Positions 24,049 to 32,509 are shown, counted from the first letter of the stretch. The stretch is 48,529 nt of DNA from Actinomycetes bacterium (GCA_021787365.1 JAJYMB010000145.1:1-48529); one strand, 5' to 3'. Program-made: numbers and translations. Notes: a model not told the origin generated them from the sequence alone.

Positions 24049-24132
24049 GTGCCGGATGTCGTCGTGCTCGTAAGTGGCGGCCATGGGCTGACTGCTCGAG
24101 CTTCGGGCTCGGCCCGCGTCACCGACCGGTGA
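24049..24132 (+). pseudogene. 27-codon leader ORF, likely remnant of a response regulator gene
   Basis: Reads VPDVVVLVSGGHGLTA and on to a TGA that overlaps the GTG of the kinase. Its first residues and upstream DNA match the response regulator at 36122, which begins VPDAVLVIEDE behind the same promoter motifs. The simplest reading is an old regulator-kinase operon whose regulator was deleted internally, leaving start and stop in frame. It may still couple translation to the kinase. Confidence 0.5.
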
Positions 24133-25490
24133 GGTGGTGGGGACTCGGCGGGCTCGGGGCCAGGCTCGTCGGCGCCTTCATTGGGGTGGCGCTCGCGGCG
24201 GAGGCCGTGTTCGCTGCGGTGACCCTGCTGACTGAGCGCAGTGACGTGGCCTCAGTGCAGCGCGCCGAGACGACAACGGCCGTTGTCTCCGCCCTCACCA
24301 ACGCTTACCGCGCCAATGGCAGCTGGAGCGGGGCCGACCTGAAGGCGGCCGTGGCTCTCGTGAACGCCTCCGGTGCCGGGGTCACGCTGCGCTCTCCCGG
24401 CGGCCAGACCGTGCTCGACGCGGGCGCTTCCAGCCTCTTCCGCAACGGCAACGGAGCGCTTGTCAACCACAAGGTGACCTCCGGCGGCCAAGTTGTGGCG
24501 ACGTTGCGCTTGGCCTTCCCGAAAGGCGGCCTCGACCCGGCCGCCCGCCACTTGCGCTCGACGCTTGCCGGCGCCCTCCTGCTCAGTGCGGCACTTGCGT
24601 CGGCGGGGGCCTTGGTCGTGGCGATAGTGGCGGCCCGGGCCGTCGTGACGCCCGTCCGGCGATTGTCGGAGGCGGCGCGCGCGCTCGGGTCAGGCGCGAC
24701 CGGCGTCCGGGTCGGTGCGAGCTCCGGAGGAGGAGAGCTGGCAGAACTGGGCCGGGCGTTTGACCACATGGCTGCTTCCCTCGAGCGCCACGAGAGGCTC
24801 CGTCAGGTGATGGTCGCAGACATTGCCCACGAACTGCGTACCCCGGTAGCCATCCTGCAGGCCGAGACGGAGTCGTTGGTCGACGGTGTAAGGGCCGTCA
24901 CGCCTGAGTCCCTTGCTTCTTTGCACGAGGAGTCGGTCCGGCTGGCGAAGATGGTCCAGGATCTGCAAACACTGGCTTCGGCCGACGCCGCTGGGTTGCG
25001 CCTCGAGCGGTCATGGGTCGACCTGTCGGCCGTGGCAGCCGAGGCGGCAAGCTCGCTCGAAGAAAGGTTCGCGGAGAGGCATGTGCACCTGGTGCAGGAT
25101 CTCTCGCGGGCGGTCGTGTGGGCCGACCCCAACCGTCTCCGCCAAGTTGTGACCAACTTGCTCGAAAACGCGGAAAAGTTCACGCCTCCAGGGGGGTCGG
25201 CTCGTCTCGTCGTTTCTGCCGAGGAGCACTCCGTGCAGCTCGAGGTCGCCGACAGCGGGCCCGGTATCCCTCCCGAAGAGCGTGAGCGGGTCTTCGAGCG
25301 GTTTTTCCGGGGGAGCGCAGGGCGCACAGCGGGAGGTACCGGCATCGGCCTTGCGGTCGTAAAGCAGATCGTGGAGGCGCACGGCGGGCAAGTGCGCGCC
25401 ACGGCGGCGCCCCGCGAGGGCGCCCTTTTCGTGGTCCGCTTGCCGGTGGGGCAGCCGGCTGAGGGAAAAGCATTTGATTGGCCCAGTTGA
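24129..25490 (+). CDS. Membrane sensor histidine kinase (HAMP-HisKA-HATPase)
   Basis: 453 aa from GTG in a GTGA overlap with the leader ORF; an upstream GTG at 24036 would add 31 residues reading through the leader. There are two membrane helices (about 10-33 and 150-175) flanking an external sensor of about 115 residues, then HAMP, HisKA with HELRTPVAILQAE (His near 234), and HATPase_c with NLLENAEKFTP, DSGPGIPPEERERVFERFF and GGTGIGLAVVKQIVEAHGG. All boxes are intact. No regulator is adjacent; the response regulator at 36122 shares its promoter layout and is the best cognate candidate. The last codons run into a 24-bp repeat at the start of the CtpE-like gene. Confidence 0.9.
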   Translation: MRWWGLGGLGARLVGAFIGVALAAEAVFAAVTLLTERSDVASVQRAETTTAVVSALTNAYRANGSWSGADLKAAVALVNASGAGVTLRSPGGQTVLDAGASSLFRNGNGALVNHKVTSGGQVVATLRLAFPKGGLDPAARHLRSTLAGALLLSAALASAGALVVAIVAARAVVTPVRRLSEAARALGSGATGVRVGASSGGGELAELGRAFDHMAASLERHERLRQVMVADIAHELRTPVAILQAETESLVDGVRAVTPESLASLHEESVRLAKMVQDLQTLASADAAGLRLERSWVDLSAVAAEAASSLEERFAERHVHLVQDLSRAVVWADPNRLRQVVTNLLENAEKFTPPGGSARLVVSAEEHSVQLEVADSGPGIPPEERERVFERFFRGSAGRTAGGTGIGLAVVKQIVEAHGGQVRATAAPREGALFVVRLPVGQPAEGKAFDWPS

Positions 25491-27897
25491 TGGGAAAGTG
25501 ATTGGCCCAGTTGATGGGAAAGTGGCCGGCGCGGCGCCCAAGGCAGGTGTAGCGGAGGTACCGCGGGGCCTTGACGCCGCCGGCGTGCGTGAGCGGGTGG
25601 CCGCCGGGAAGGTCAACGTGGGGACGGCTAGGGCGAGCCGTTCGATTGGGCAGATCCTTCGCGCCAACCTGCTCACGAGGTTCAACGCCATACTGGGTTC
25701 GCTTTTGGTTGTGGTGGCCGTAGTCGGGCCTCCCCAAGATGGGCTCTTCGGTGGTGTGATCGCCGCCAACGCAGCCATCGGGATCGTGCAAGAGGTGCGA
25801 GCAAAACGCGTGCTCGACCGCTTAGCCGTGCTCACCGCCCCCTTGGCGCGCGTCGTGCGCGACGGCGAGGTGTCCGAGTGCCGCACGAGCGAGGTCGTCT
25901 TGGACGACGTCCTCGTGCTCGTGCCGGGCGACCAGGTTGTAGCCGATTCAGAGGTACTTTTCGCCAACGGGCTCGAGGTGGACGAGTCGCTTTTGTCGGG
26001 GGAGGCCCAATCGGTGCTGAAGGCGACCGGGGACGAGGTGTTGTCCGGGAGCGCCGTGCTGGCCGGTTCGGGGTACGCCCGAGTCACCCGTGTCGGGGCA
26101 GAAGCTTTCGCCCAGAAAATCCAGCTGGAAGCCAAACGCTTCGGCGCGTCGTACTCAGAGCTGCAGGCCGGGGCCAACCGGGTCCTGCGTGCCATCAGCT
26201 ACGGCATCGGGCCGGTCGGGGCCCTTTTGGTGACGAGCCAGCTCGTGCGTTCGCACATAGGTGCGGCCGAGGCCTTGCGAGGCACGGTGGCTGGCGTGGC
26301 GGCGATGGTCCCCGAAGGGCTGGTCTTGTTGACAACACTTGCGTTCGCCCTCGGTGCACTCCGCCTCGCCCGGCAGCGGGTGCTCGTGCAAGCCTTGCCG
26401 GCGATAGAGAGCCTGGCCCGTGTGGACGTGGTCTGCATCGACAAGACCGGCACGCTCACTGTCCCGGGCATGAGGCTCGCCCGGCTGCAACGGCTCGGCG
26501 CCGGCCCTCTCGAGGACGCGCTCGGGGCACTGGCCGGGGCGGACGCAGCGCCAAATGCCACGCTTCGCGCCGTGGGTGAGGCCTTTGCGGTGCCTTCCGG
26601 CTGGCGGTTGGTGGCGAGCACGCCCTTTTCCTCGGAACGCAAATGGAGTGCAGCGCAGTTCGAAGGGCGCGGGAGCTTCGTGTTGGGTGGCGCGGACGTC
26701 GTGTTCCCAAAAGGCGCCGGAGCGCCCCTCGAACAGCTCATGGCCGAAGAGGCGGGGAGGCGGGTCCTGGTCGTGGCCGGCACGGACAGCCCGCTCGCCG
26801 GCGCGACCTTGCCGGCCGGGTTGCGCCCCCTCGGCGCCGTCGTGCTGGCTGAGCACTTGCGCCCCGATGCCGGCGAGACGGTTAGCTACCTCCAGCGCCA
26901 GGGCGTCGCCGTAAAGGTGATATCCGGTGATGGCGCGGCGGCCGTGGCCGCGATCGCGGAGCGCGTGGGGATACTGGCGGGCGGCCACGTCTGCGACGCG
27001 AGGACCCTGCCCGACGACCCAGACGAGCTCGCCGCCACGGTCGAGACGACCAACGTCTTTGCCCGGGTGCGACCAGGGGAGAAGAAGGTGATCGTCGAGG
27101 CGCTCCGCAAGTCGGGGCACGTCGTGGCCATGACGGGCGACGGGGTGAACGACATCCCGGCCCTAAAGCAAGCTGATATCGCCATTGCCATGGGCTCGGG
27201 GAGCCAGGCATGCCGGGCAGTAGGCAGCATCGTGCTCCTCGACAGCGTTTTTGCCTCGGTGCCGGCCGTGCTCGGCGAGGGCCGGCGGGTCATCGCCAAC
27301 ATCGAGCGGGTGGCCAACCTCTTTATCACCAAGACCGTGTACGCCGCGTTGCTGGCGACAATTGTGGGGGTTCTGGCGTGGCAGTACCCCTTCTACCCTC
27401 GCGAGCTCACGGTTGTGAGCTCGCTTACGATCGGTGTGCCCGCCTTCTTCTTGGCCTTGGCGCCGGGTGCCCCCATGGCCAAGCCCCATTTCCTCGCTCG
27501 GGTGCTCCGCTTCAGCGTCCCGGCCGGGCTCGGTGCCGGCGCCGCTGCGCTGGGCGCGTACACGGTGTCGCGCGAGGTCGTGCACGCCGCTCCGGACCAG
27601 GCCCGGATGGCCACGATCGTTGCACTGTTTGCCGTGGCCATGTTCGTCCTCGGTTGGCTAGCGCGGCCGCTGTCGGCGTGGCGCGCCCTTCTGGTCGCAA
27701 CCATGGCCTTCGCAGGCGTGGTGGCGGTAGGGGTCCCGTGGCTCCGCCGGTTGTTGGCTTTCGTCGTGCCCTCCGAGGAGAGCCTCCTCACCGTGGTGGT
27801 AGTGACCGCCCCGGTGTTGGCGGTATTGGCCGTGGTGTTCGCGCGGCGAGGTCCGAGCGCGCGCTCTCAGCGCGAGGAAAGTGGAGGAGCGTCATGA
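25474..27897 (+). CDS. ctpE: CtpE-type cation-transporting P-type ATPase
   Basis: 807 aa from TTG behind GAGGGAAAAG; a GTG at 25498 would drop one copy of an eight-residue duplication (IGPVDGKV). Motifs: LLSGEAQSV (TGES-like loop), VPEGLVLLTTLAFALGALRL (M4, near 280), VCIDKTGTLT (Asp near 322), KVISGDGAAAVAAIAERVG, and GDGVNDIPALKQADIAIAMG (near 554), with about ten membrane helices. The VPEGLVLLT pattern and domain layout match mycobacterial CtpE, linked to Ca2+ uptake. The start overlaps the kinase 3' end by 17 nt, so the two are co-transcribed. Confidence 0.9.
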   Translation: MIGPVDGKVIGPVDGKVAGAAPKAGVAEVPRGLDAAGVRERVAAGKVNVGTARASRSIGQILRANLLTRFNAILGSLLVVVAVVGPPQDGLFGGVIAANAAIGIVQEVRAKRVLDRLAVLTAPLARVVRDGEVSECRTSEVVLDDVLVLVPGDQVVADSEVLFANGLEVDESLLSGEAQSVLKATGDEVLSGSAVLAGSGYARVTRVGAEAFAQKIQLEAKRFGASYSELQAGANRVLRAISYGIGPVGALLVTSQLVRSHIGAAEALRGTVAGVAAMVPEGLVLLTTLAFALGALRLARQRVLVQALPAIESLARVDVVCIDKTGTLTVPGMRLARLQRLGAGPLEDALGALAGADAAPNATLRAVGEAFAVPSGWRLVASTPFSSERKWSAAQFEGRGSFVLGGADVVFPKGAGAPLEQLMAEEAGRRVLVVAGTDSPLAGATLPAGLRPLGAVVLAEHLRPDAGETVSYLQRQGVAVKVISGDGAAAVAAIAERVGILAGGHVCDARTLPDDPDELAATVETTNVFARVRPGEKKVIVEALRKSGHVVAMTGDGVNDIPALKQADIAIAMGSGSQACRAVGSIVLLDSVFASVPAVLGEGRRVIANIERVANLFITKTVYAALLATIVGVLAWQYPFYPRELTVVSSLTIGVPAFFLALAPGAPMAKPHFLARVLRFSVPAGLGAGAAALGAYTVSREVVHAAPDQARMATIVALFAVAMFVLGWLARPLSAWRALLVATMAFAGVVAVGVPWLRRLLAFVVPSEESLLTVVVVTAPVLAVLAVVFARRGPSARSQREESGGAS
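25477..25524 (+). repeat. 24-bp perfect tandem repeat at the kinase/ATPase junction
   Basis: Two identical copies of an eight-codon unit (IGPVDGKV in the ATPase frame). The first copy contains the kinase stop codon; the second lies only in the ATPase. It probably arose by slippage, and it adds a second GTG start option. Confidence 0.9.
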
Positions 27898-27904
27898 CCT
27901 GGGC

Positions 27905-29650
27905 TCAACACGTGCTGCAGTGGAGGGCGGCGATCAACTTGGCGCGTGCGCCTTCCACCACGGCTGCGGGGCTGTCGCTTTCCACGGTGCTTTCAACCTC
28001 GCGGAGCCGGCTGGCTAGGTCGCGGTAGCCGAAGATGTCGCGGACCCAGTGCGACACGTCGTGGAGAGGACAGTGGTGCCTGAGCACGCTGCGCGCACAG
28101 GTCGCGAGGACGGCTTCCAGCTCCGCGAGGCTACCCGCTGTGTACCCGGACAGTTGATCTGGCGATTCCCGAAAATAGAAGCGCCGGTCAGGAGCCAGCC
28201 TGCCGACGGCGTACTTGTGGTCGTGGCGGTGATGGGCGGTGATCCGCTGGCCTGGTGTGAACACCGTTACCTGGCCGGGTCTGTCGCGCCAGGCCAGGAA
28301 TGCTCGTCCCGCCGCTCCGGCGAGGAGGCGCGCGGCCTTGGCCCGCGGGACGCCGGCCACGGCGGCTGTGATGTCCACGAGGGCCGCGTCTGGGTGGACT
28401 GTTCCGAGTGCCAGGACCGCGTCGGTGGAGGCGACGACGTCTGGGGCGAGCTCACCCGGGCGATAGGTCACGAGCAGGTAGCCCTTGCTCGAAGGGTCGA
28501 GTGCCTCGAGCACTCCGCTCGGGCGGACGGGGCGGTGTGCTTCGTCGATCAGCACCCAGTGCGGGAGCCCACGTCGTTCCCGCTCGGCTGCTATCTCTGC
28601 TGGGAGGCAGGCTATCAACGACGCCTGGGACTCCCCGTCGACGCCGGAGAGGTCGATCACGATGCTCGAACCCTCTTGCAGGAGCAGCGCGAGCAGGTCG
28701 CCCGAGCACTCGATCCGGCCGGCGTCTACGACCGTCACGCCGTGCAGGCGGTCGAGGCCGACATAGTCGCCCTCCGGGTCGATTACGACCACCGAGTAGT
28801 GCTTCAGGGCCAACTGTTCCGCGATCAGGCCGGCTAGATAGGACTTGCCAACACCGGCGTCTCCGGAGACGATGAGGTTCAACTGCGACGCCGGCAGGCA
28901 TACTGGCTGGCCGTCAACGTCCGTACCGAGCTCGATACGCCAATGGCCTGGAGGCCGCCGTTCTTCGTCCCGTAGGAGGCCCCCGCGGAGGAAGCGCGCA
29001 ATTCCGTCCCCGTTTGGGAAGTCCAATACGAGGTCGGCCCGCGTCCGAAGTGCCTCCACAGCGTCGCCAACCGCGACGCCGAGCTCGCAGGCGGCGAGCA
29101 TCGTATGGTCGTTTTCGGCGTCGCCGATCGCGATGGCGTTGTGCGGTGACAGGCCGAGTTCGCCGAGCAGTTCCAAGAGCCCCGTGGCCTTGGTTACCCC
29201 TGGCGGTAAGACCATGAGCGCCTGCCGGTTCCGGACTAGCTCGTAGTCGAGGCCCAGCTCGCGGATGGTTGCGGCGACGACCGGCTCATCGGCCCCATGG
29301 CATGCCAGCAGTACTCGCCCTGCGCTCCACTTCACGCCCCGAGCGTCGAGCACGGCACCGATGGCAGGGTCCACCGGGCCCGCCAGCTCGCGCACGCCCA
29401 AGGGAGACGCGAGGACCGCACCGTTCTCGGCTACCACGGCGCTGAGCTCGTCCCGTAGGCCGGGGTACGTACTGTCGAGGTCCTCGAGGGTCCGGCCGGT
29501 CACGACGACGACCTGGAGGCCGCGCGCCATGGCGTCGTGCACGGCGGCCAGCGTCTCGGCTTCGACGCGGTCATGGCTTGCCAGAGTGCCGTCGAGGTCC
29601 ACGGCAATTGCGCGGAAAAACCCCGGCGTAACCTCGGGCACCCCTGTCAT
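27905..29650 (-). CDS. HAD phosphatase fused to a HerA/FtsK-like P-loop ATPase
   Basis: 581 aa from ATG with GGCAGGAG upstream. Residues 1-225 are a Cof-type HAD phosphatase: AIAVDLDGTLAS, VVVVTGRT, KATGLLELL, and AIAIGDAENDHTMLAACE. From about 235 comes a P-loop ATPase with Walker A GDAGVGKSYLAG (near 263) and Walker B HWVLIDEAH, plus VVVIDPEGDYVGL, typical of HerA/FtsK-like ATPases. The C-terminal about 130 residues (HDHKYAVGRLAPDRRFYFRE, then HCPLHDVSHWVRDIFG) are unrecognised. The fusion suggests a nucleotide-driven machine with sugar-phosphate or nucleotide sensing; function not known to me. A DosR-like box lies 71 nt upstream. Confidence 0.85.
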   Translation of the reverse strand: MTGVPEVTPGFFRAIAVDLDGTLASHDRVEAETLAAVHDAMARGLQVVVVTGRTLEDLDSTYPGLRDELSAVVAENGAVLASPLGVRELAGPVDPAIGAVLDARGVKWSAGRVLLACHGADEPVVAATIRELGLDYELVRNRQALMVLPPGVTKATGLLELLGELGLSPHNAIAIGDAENDHTMLAACELGVAVGDAVEALRTRADLVLDFPNGDGIARFLRGGLLRDEERRPPGHWRIELGTDVDGQPVCLPASQLNLIVSGDAGVGKSYLAGLIAEQLALKHYSVVVIDPEGDYVGLDRLHGVTVVDAGRIECSGDLLALLLQEGSSIVIDLSGVDGESQASLIACLPAEIAAERERRGLPHWVLIDEAHRPVRPSGVLEALDPSSKGYLLVTYRPGELAPDVVASTDAVLALGTVHPDAALVDITAAVAGVPRAKAARLLAGAAGRAFLAWRDRPGQVTVFTPGQRITAHHRHDHKYAVGRLAPDRRFYFRESPDQLSGYTAGSLAELEAVLATCARSVLRHHCPLHDVSHWVRDIFGYRDLASRLREVESTVESDSPAAVVEGARAKLIAALHCSTC

Positions 29651-29720
29651 CTGCACTCCTGCCTTTCTCGAGTGTTTGTTGGGCAGAGCCATTGTGAGGG
29701 TAGCGCGCTTTGTTGTTCCA

Positions 29721-29734
29721 GGGCCGAAAGTCAC
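29721..29734 (-). promoter_or_regulatory. DosR-like box upstream of the HAD-HerA gene
   Basis: Minus strand GTGACTTTCGGCCC matches the DosR consensus core at 11 of 14 positions and differs from the box before the response regulator by one base. A TACCCT -10-like element follows about 19 nt downstream. Confidence 0.55.
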
Positions 29735-29750
29735 AGTGGTAGCACCATAG

Positions 29751-30302
29751 TTATGAGACGGCGAGGTCCCGGCGCTCGAAAGTGACTACCGACGCAAAAG
29801 CCAAGGCCGCGGTCAAGCCGACGAGGACCAGTAGGTGCCACGAAAAGCCGAGCGTGAGCGGGTCGACACCGATAGCGTGGTACCAAGGTGAAAGCGGCCG
29901 TAGGGGGCGGAACCAAGAGACCAGGTCTGCGAGCGAGGTCACGAGGTAGGCCGCGACTACGAGCACCGCGCTCATGCCACGGGCGAGACCTCGCCGGCCC
30001 GTCGCGGCCGCGAGCGTGAGCGCGAGGTTGCCGAAGAGCACTCCAAGAAGAGCCGTCGACACGACAACCGCGAGCAGCTCGACCGTCCCGACCTGCAACC
30101 GGACGATCGGCCCTCCTGCTGCAAGCACGACAAGGAAAACTGCCGATACGAGGCCTAGGCCCGCGACAAGTGCGGCCCACTTCTCAGTCACAACACGTCG
30201 TCGCGAGACGGGATTGGCCAGCAGGATGTCGATGGTCCCCCGCTTCGATCGCGATGACCCGGTCGAATGGTGCAGGCCCGCCGGCAGGGTCCCGGCCGTC
30301 AT
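29751..30302 (-). pseudogene. ABC-2 transporter permease lacking its N-terminal half
   Basis: 183 aa. From GTIDILLANPVSRRRVVTEKW the sequence follows the ABC-2 permease family (typical length about 260), with three or four remaining hydrophobic helices and the family ending FERRDLAVS. The first about 20 residues (TAGTLPAGLHHSTG) do not match the family, and no ATP-binding subunit is nearby, so the 5' half was lost near 30240. The ATG overlaps the stop of the small gene at 30299 (ATGA), so the fragment may still be translated by coupling. Confidence 0.7.
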
Positions 30303-30478
30303 TGAACTGATCGTCCCACGCCAAAGCTAGCCGGAGGCGGCCCGGGATCCACCACAATCTCGGGCCGCCAGCACTGTAACGGTGTTGCGCGGGTGTTGGC
30401 TACGTCTTCGAATTGCTGTTCGACAACACAAAAAGAACCCGAGCCGAGCACACCCAGGGGCCAGTGCAACACCGTCAC
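30299..30478 (-). CDS. Candidate small protein, 59 aa (new family, member 2)
   Basis: GTG start 33 nt after a heptamer array, exactly as for the 56-aa small gene at 20422. The protein begins VTVLHWPLGVLGSGSFCVVE and ends VGRSVQ. Shared features with member 1: V-T-x-L, S-x-S, VVE-x-Q, Q-xx-RPE-xxx-D-x-G (about 16 identities with one gap), the leader CAGGTTGGG and the coding 9-mer GTTGTCGAA. The stop overlaps the start of the truncated ABC permease. A 9-bp hairpin (30336-30344 with 30361-30369) lies inside the frame. No function is recognised. Confidence 0.52.
   Translation of the reverse strand: MTVLHWPLGVLGSGSFCVVEQQFEDVANTRATPLQCWRPEIVVDPGPPPASFGVGRSVQ
30336..30369 (-). repeat. 9-bp inverted repeat inside small gene 2
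   Basis: GGCGGCCCG pairs with CGGGCCGCC across a 16-nt loop. A second perfect inverted repeat, ACGGTGTTGC (30379-30388) with GCAACACCGT (30466-30475), spans the start of the same frame. Together they could fold the transcript of the small gene. Confidence 0.6.
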
Positions 30479-30510
30479 ACGTGCACCCAACCTGGGAAGT
30501 GTGGCGCCTG

Positions 30511-30539
30511 GGTAGAGGAGCCGTGTAGGCACGGTGGAG
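30511..30539 (-). promoter_or_regulatory. 11-bp heptamer array for small gene 2
   Basis: Minus strand: CTCCACC, CTACACG, CTCTACC at 11-bp steps, with a possible fourth degenerate copy further on. It is back to back with the MFS array. Confidence 0.62.
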
Positions 30540-30569
30540 GTGGAAATGGGCCGTGGCGAGGCCAACCAT

Positions 30570-30587
30570 CTCCACGTCACCTTCACC
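30570..30587 (+). promoter_or_regulatory. 11-bp heptamer pair for the MFS gene
   Basis: CTCCACG and CTTCACC, 11 bp apart, ending 60 nt before the TTG start. TCATAG lies 17 nt after the second copy and may be the -10. No third copy is recognisable. Confidence 0.58.
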
Positions 30588-30646
30588 CCGTAGGTCCCCT
30601 GCCTTCATAGCTCGACGGTTGGGTGGGCGGCGAGCTAGGAGGTTGA

Positions 30647-32134
30647 TTGACCGGGCAGACGCGGTCGCGCCTAGCGCGATCTCGGCGCCGCGCCGCGAAT
30701 GGCGCGCGTCAACGATTTGTCACCGCGCTCGGCGGGGCTGGCCCAGCCCGTGTCGTGGTCGTGCTCTCTGCCGTGGGCGGCCTCGCCAGCGCCGATGTCG
30801 CCACTGTGGGAGCTTCGGCATCTCAGTTGCGCGAGTCGCTCCATATCAGCAACACCGACGTAGGGCTGCTTGTGGCCGTAAGCTCCCTGGTCGGGGCCAT
30901 GGCTTCGGTCCCGTTCGGGATGTTGGCCGACCGCGCCCGGCGCACTGCCGTGCTGTCAGTGTCCATAGCCCTCTGGGGCGTGGCCATGCTGTGGGGCGCA
31001 ACCGTTACGTCGTTTGACGTGCTGCTACTCTCACGGCTGGTCCTCGGCGTCGTGACGGGCTCGGCGGGACCGGTCGTTGCGTCTCTGGTCGGCGACTACT
31101 TTCCAGGTGGTGACCGGGGCCGGACCTACAGCTTCATCGGCCTCGGCGAGCTCGTCGGTGCTGGTATCGGGTTTGCCGTTACGGGCGACATTGCTGTGCT
31201 GTCCTGGCGCGCGGCGTTCGCGTCGCTCGGTGTGCCCGCATTTGCGCTGGCGTGGTTCGTGGCGCGCCTCCCCGAGCCTGTCCGGGGTGAGACGTTTTTC
31301 GCGGCCCCGGGGAGCGTGCGAGAGCAAGGGCGGGCGACCCTTAGCGAAAGCGCCGGCTCCGGCAGCGCGGGACCAACGGATGCCCAGCGGTTGGCCATCG
31401 AGCAGGGTGTGCGCCCCCACCGTCGTCTGCTGAAGGTGGACCCGGCGCACATGGGCATCGTGCAGGCAACCCGGTACATCCTGAGCGTCAAGACCAACAT
31501 CTTCCTGATCGCGTCGGGCGCTCTCGGTTACTACTTCTTTGCCGGGGTGGAGACCTTCGGCGTCGTATTCGTGAAAGAGCATTACCGCATCGACCAGGCC
31601 TTGGCCAATCTTCTCATGATCGTCGTCGGAGGCGGTGCCGTCGCCGGGATCGCGATCGGGGGCCCGCTCGGTGACCACCTGCTCCGGCGAGGCAAGCTTC
31701 ACGGCCGAGTGCTCGTGGCGGCGGTGGCCGCGGCCGCGACCCCCGTCCTGTTTGTGCCGGTCCTGGTTACCCGCAGTACCCTGGCGGCCCTTCCGTACCT
31801 AGTTGCGGCAGCCCTGGCGCTTTCGGCTCAGAACCCGCCGATCGATGCTGCTCGCCTTGACGTCATGCCCGCACCGCTTTGGGGGAGGGCCGAGGGAGTA
31901 CGGACGTTGGTCCGGGCCGGCGCCCAGGCCGTGGCGCCCCTCCTCTTCGGTGCGGTCGCGGATCTCCTCGGTGGGGGTCACTCGGGGCTGCTGTGGACCT
32001 TTGCGATCATGCTCCTGCCGCTCGGCGCCAGTGCTTACTTCTTGTTCCGGGCCGAGCGGACTGTTCCCGCTGACGTAGCCACCGCCGCCGTGCTCGCCGG
32101 GCGCGCCGAACTGGGCGGCACGAAAGCGGCTTGA
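30647..32134 (+). CDS. MFS transporter (spinster-like)
   Basis: 495 aa from TTG four nt after AGGAGG. Twelve hydrophobic helices in two halves; the loop 2-3 signature is GMLADRARRTAVLSVSIALWG and helix 4/5 has SRLVLGVVTGSAGPVVASLVGDYFP, matching the spinster/hexuronate-like MFS branch (PRAERGRAxG-type). A 90-residue cytoplasmic loop between the halves contains a Gly/Ser-rich stretch. The substrate cannot be deduced. It is transcribed alone from a heptamer pair and ends in a strong hairpin. Confidence 0.88.
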   Translation: MTGQTRSRLARSRRRAANGARQRFVTALGGAGPARVVVVLSAVGGLASADVATVGASASQLRESLHISNTDVGLLVAVSSLVGAMASVPFGMLADRARRTAVLSVSIALWGVAMLWGATVTSFDVLLLSRLVLGVVTGSAGPVVASLVGDYFPGGDRGRTYSFIGLGELVGAGIGFAVTGDIAVLSWRAAFASLGVPAFALAWFVARLPEPVRGETFFAAPGSVREQGRATLSESAGSGSAGPTDAQRLAIEQGVRPHRRLLKVDPAHMGIVQATRYILSVKTNIFLIASGALGYYFFAGVETFGVVFVKEHYRIDQALANLLMIVVGGGAVAGIAIGGPLGDHLLRRGKLHGRVLVAAVAAAATPVLFVPVLVTRSTLAALPYLVAAALALSAQNPPIDAARLDVMPAPLWGRAEGVRTLVRAGAQAVAPLLFGAVADLLGGGHSGLLWTFAIMLLPLGASAYFLFRAERTVPADVATAAVLAGRAELGGTKAA

Positions 32135-32148
32135 CGTAGTGGAGGCAG

Positions 32149-32174
32149 GGCGCCTCGTTCCGGTCCGAGGCGCC
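32149..32174 (+). terminator. 9-bp perfect hairpin after the MFS gene
   Basis: GGCGCCTCG pairs with CGAGGCGCC around an 8-nt loop, 15 nt after the stop. There is no U-tract, as is common in high-GC actinobacteria. Confidence 0.6.
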
Positions 32175-32287
32175 ACGCCCCTGCTGTGCCGTCCGGATAA
32201 CCCCGGGACTGCATCCCGCTCCCGCCCGAGAGGAGGAAAAAGGGGAGGGAGCTTATTCAGGCTTCCTCCGAAGTGGCGCGAGCACTT

Positions 32288-32301
32288 GGGCCAAAGGACC
32301 C
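32288..32301 (+). promoter_or_regulatory. DosR-like palindrome upstream of HtrA
   Basis: GGGCCAAAGGACCC with TT on the left and TAA on the right, keeping the GGG/CCC half-sites and flanking TT/AA of the DosR consensus. It is 209 nt from the start codon, so far upstream. Confidence 0.45.
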
Positions 32302-32391
32302 TAACTGATATGTCAAGAGTACCTTGGGTGCCCACCACAAGAAGGCCTAAGACGTGACGTCGGGGCCGGCGTGCCTTTGACGCGGCCGCGG

Positions 32392-32420
32392 CTCCACCTG
32401 ATCTGCACATCGCCTTGACA
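32392..32420 (+). promoter_or_regulatory. 11-bp heptamer array for HtrA
   Basis: CTCCACC, CTGCACA, CTTGACA at 11-bp steps. The last copy contains a perfect -35 hexamer TTGACA; TTGAAT at 32441 is a possible -10 with a long (20-bp) spacer, which would fit an activator-dependent promoter. Confidence 0.72.
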
Positions 32421-32509
32421 CGCGCTGCGCCCTGACGGGCTTGAATCTCGATTGCCTGTGCCCACTAACGGGTGCTGGCTCCAAGAGCTGGAAAGAAGGA
32501 GATGGGCTG

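Larger units (their letters stand above)
32135..32509. other. 375-nt region between MFS and HtrA genes
   Basis: Besides the MFS hairpin it holds a DosR-like box and the three-copy heptamer array before HtrA. I see no gene in it. Confidence 0.6.

Noticed and set aside
13467..32420. SARP-type regulator sites instead of OmpR/PhoP-type
   Set aside because: SARPs also use heptamers 11 bp apart, so this cannot be excluded, but no SARP is in the window while an OmpR-family regulator adjoins one array.
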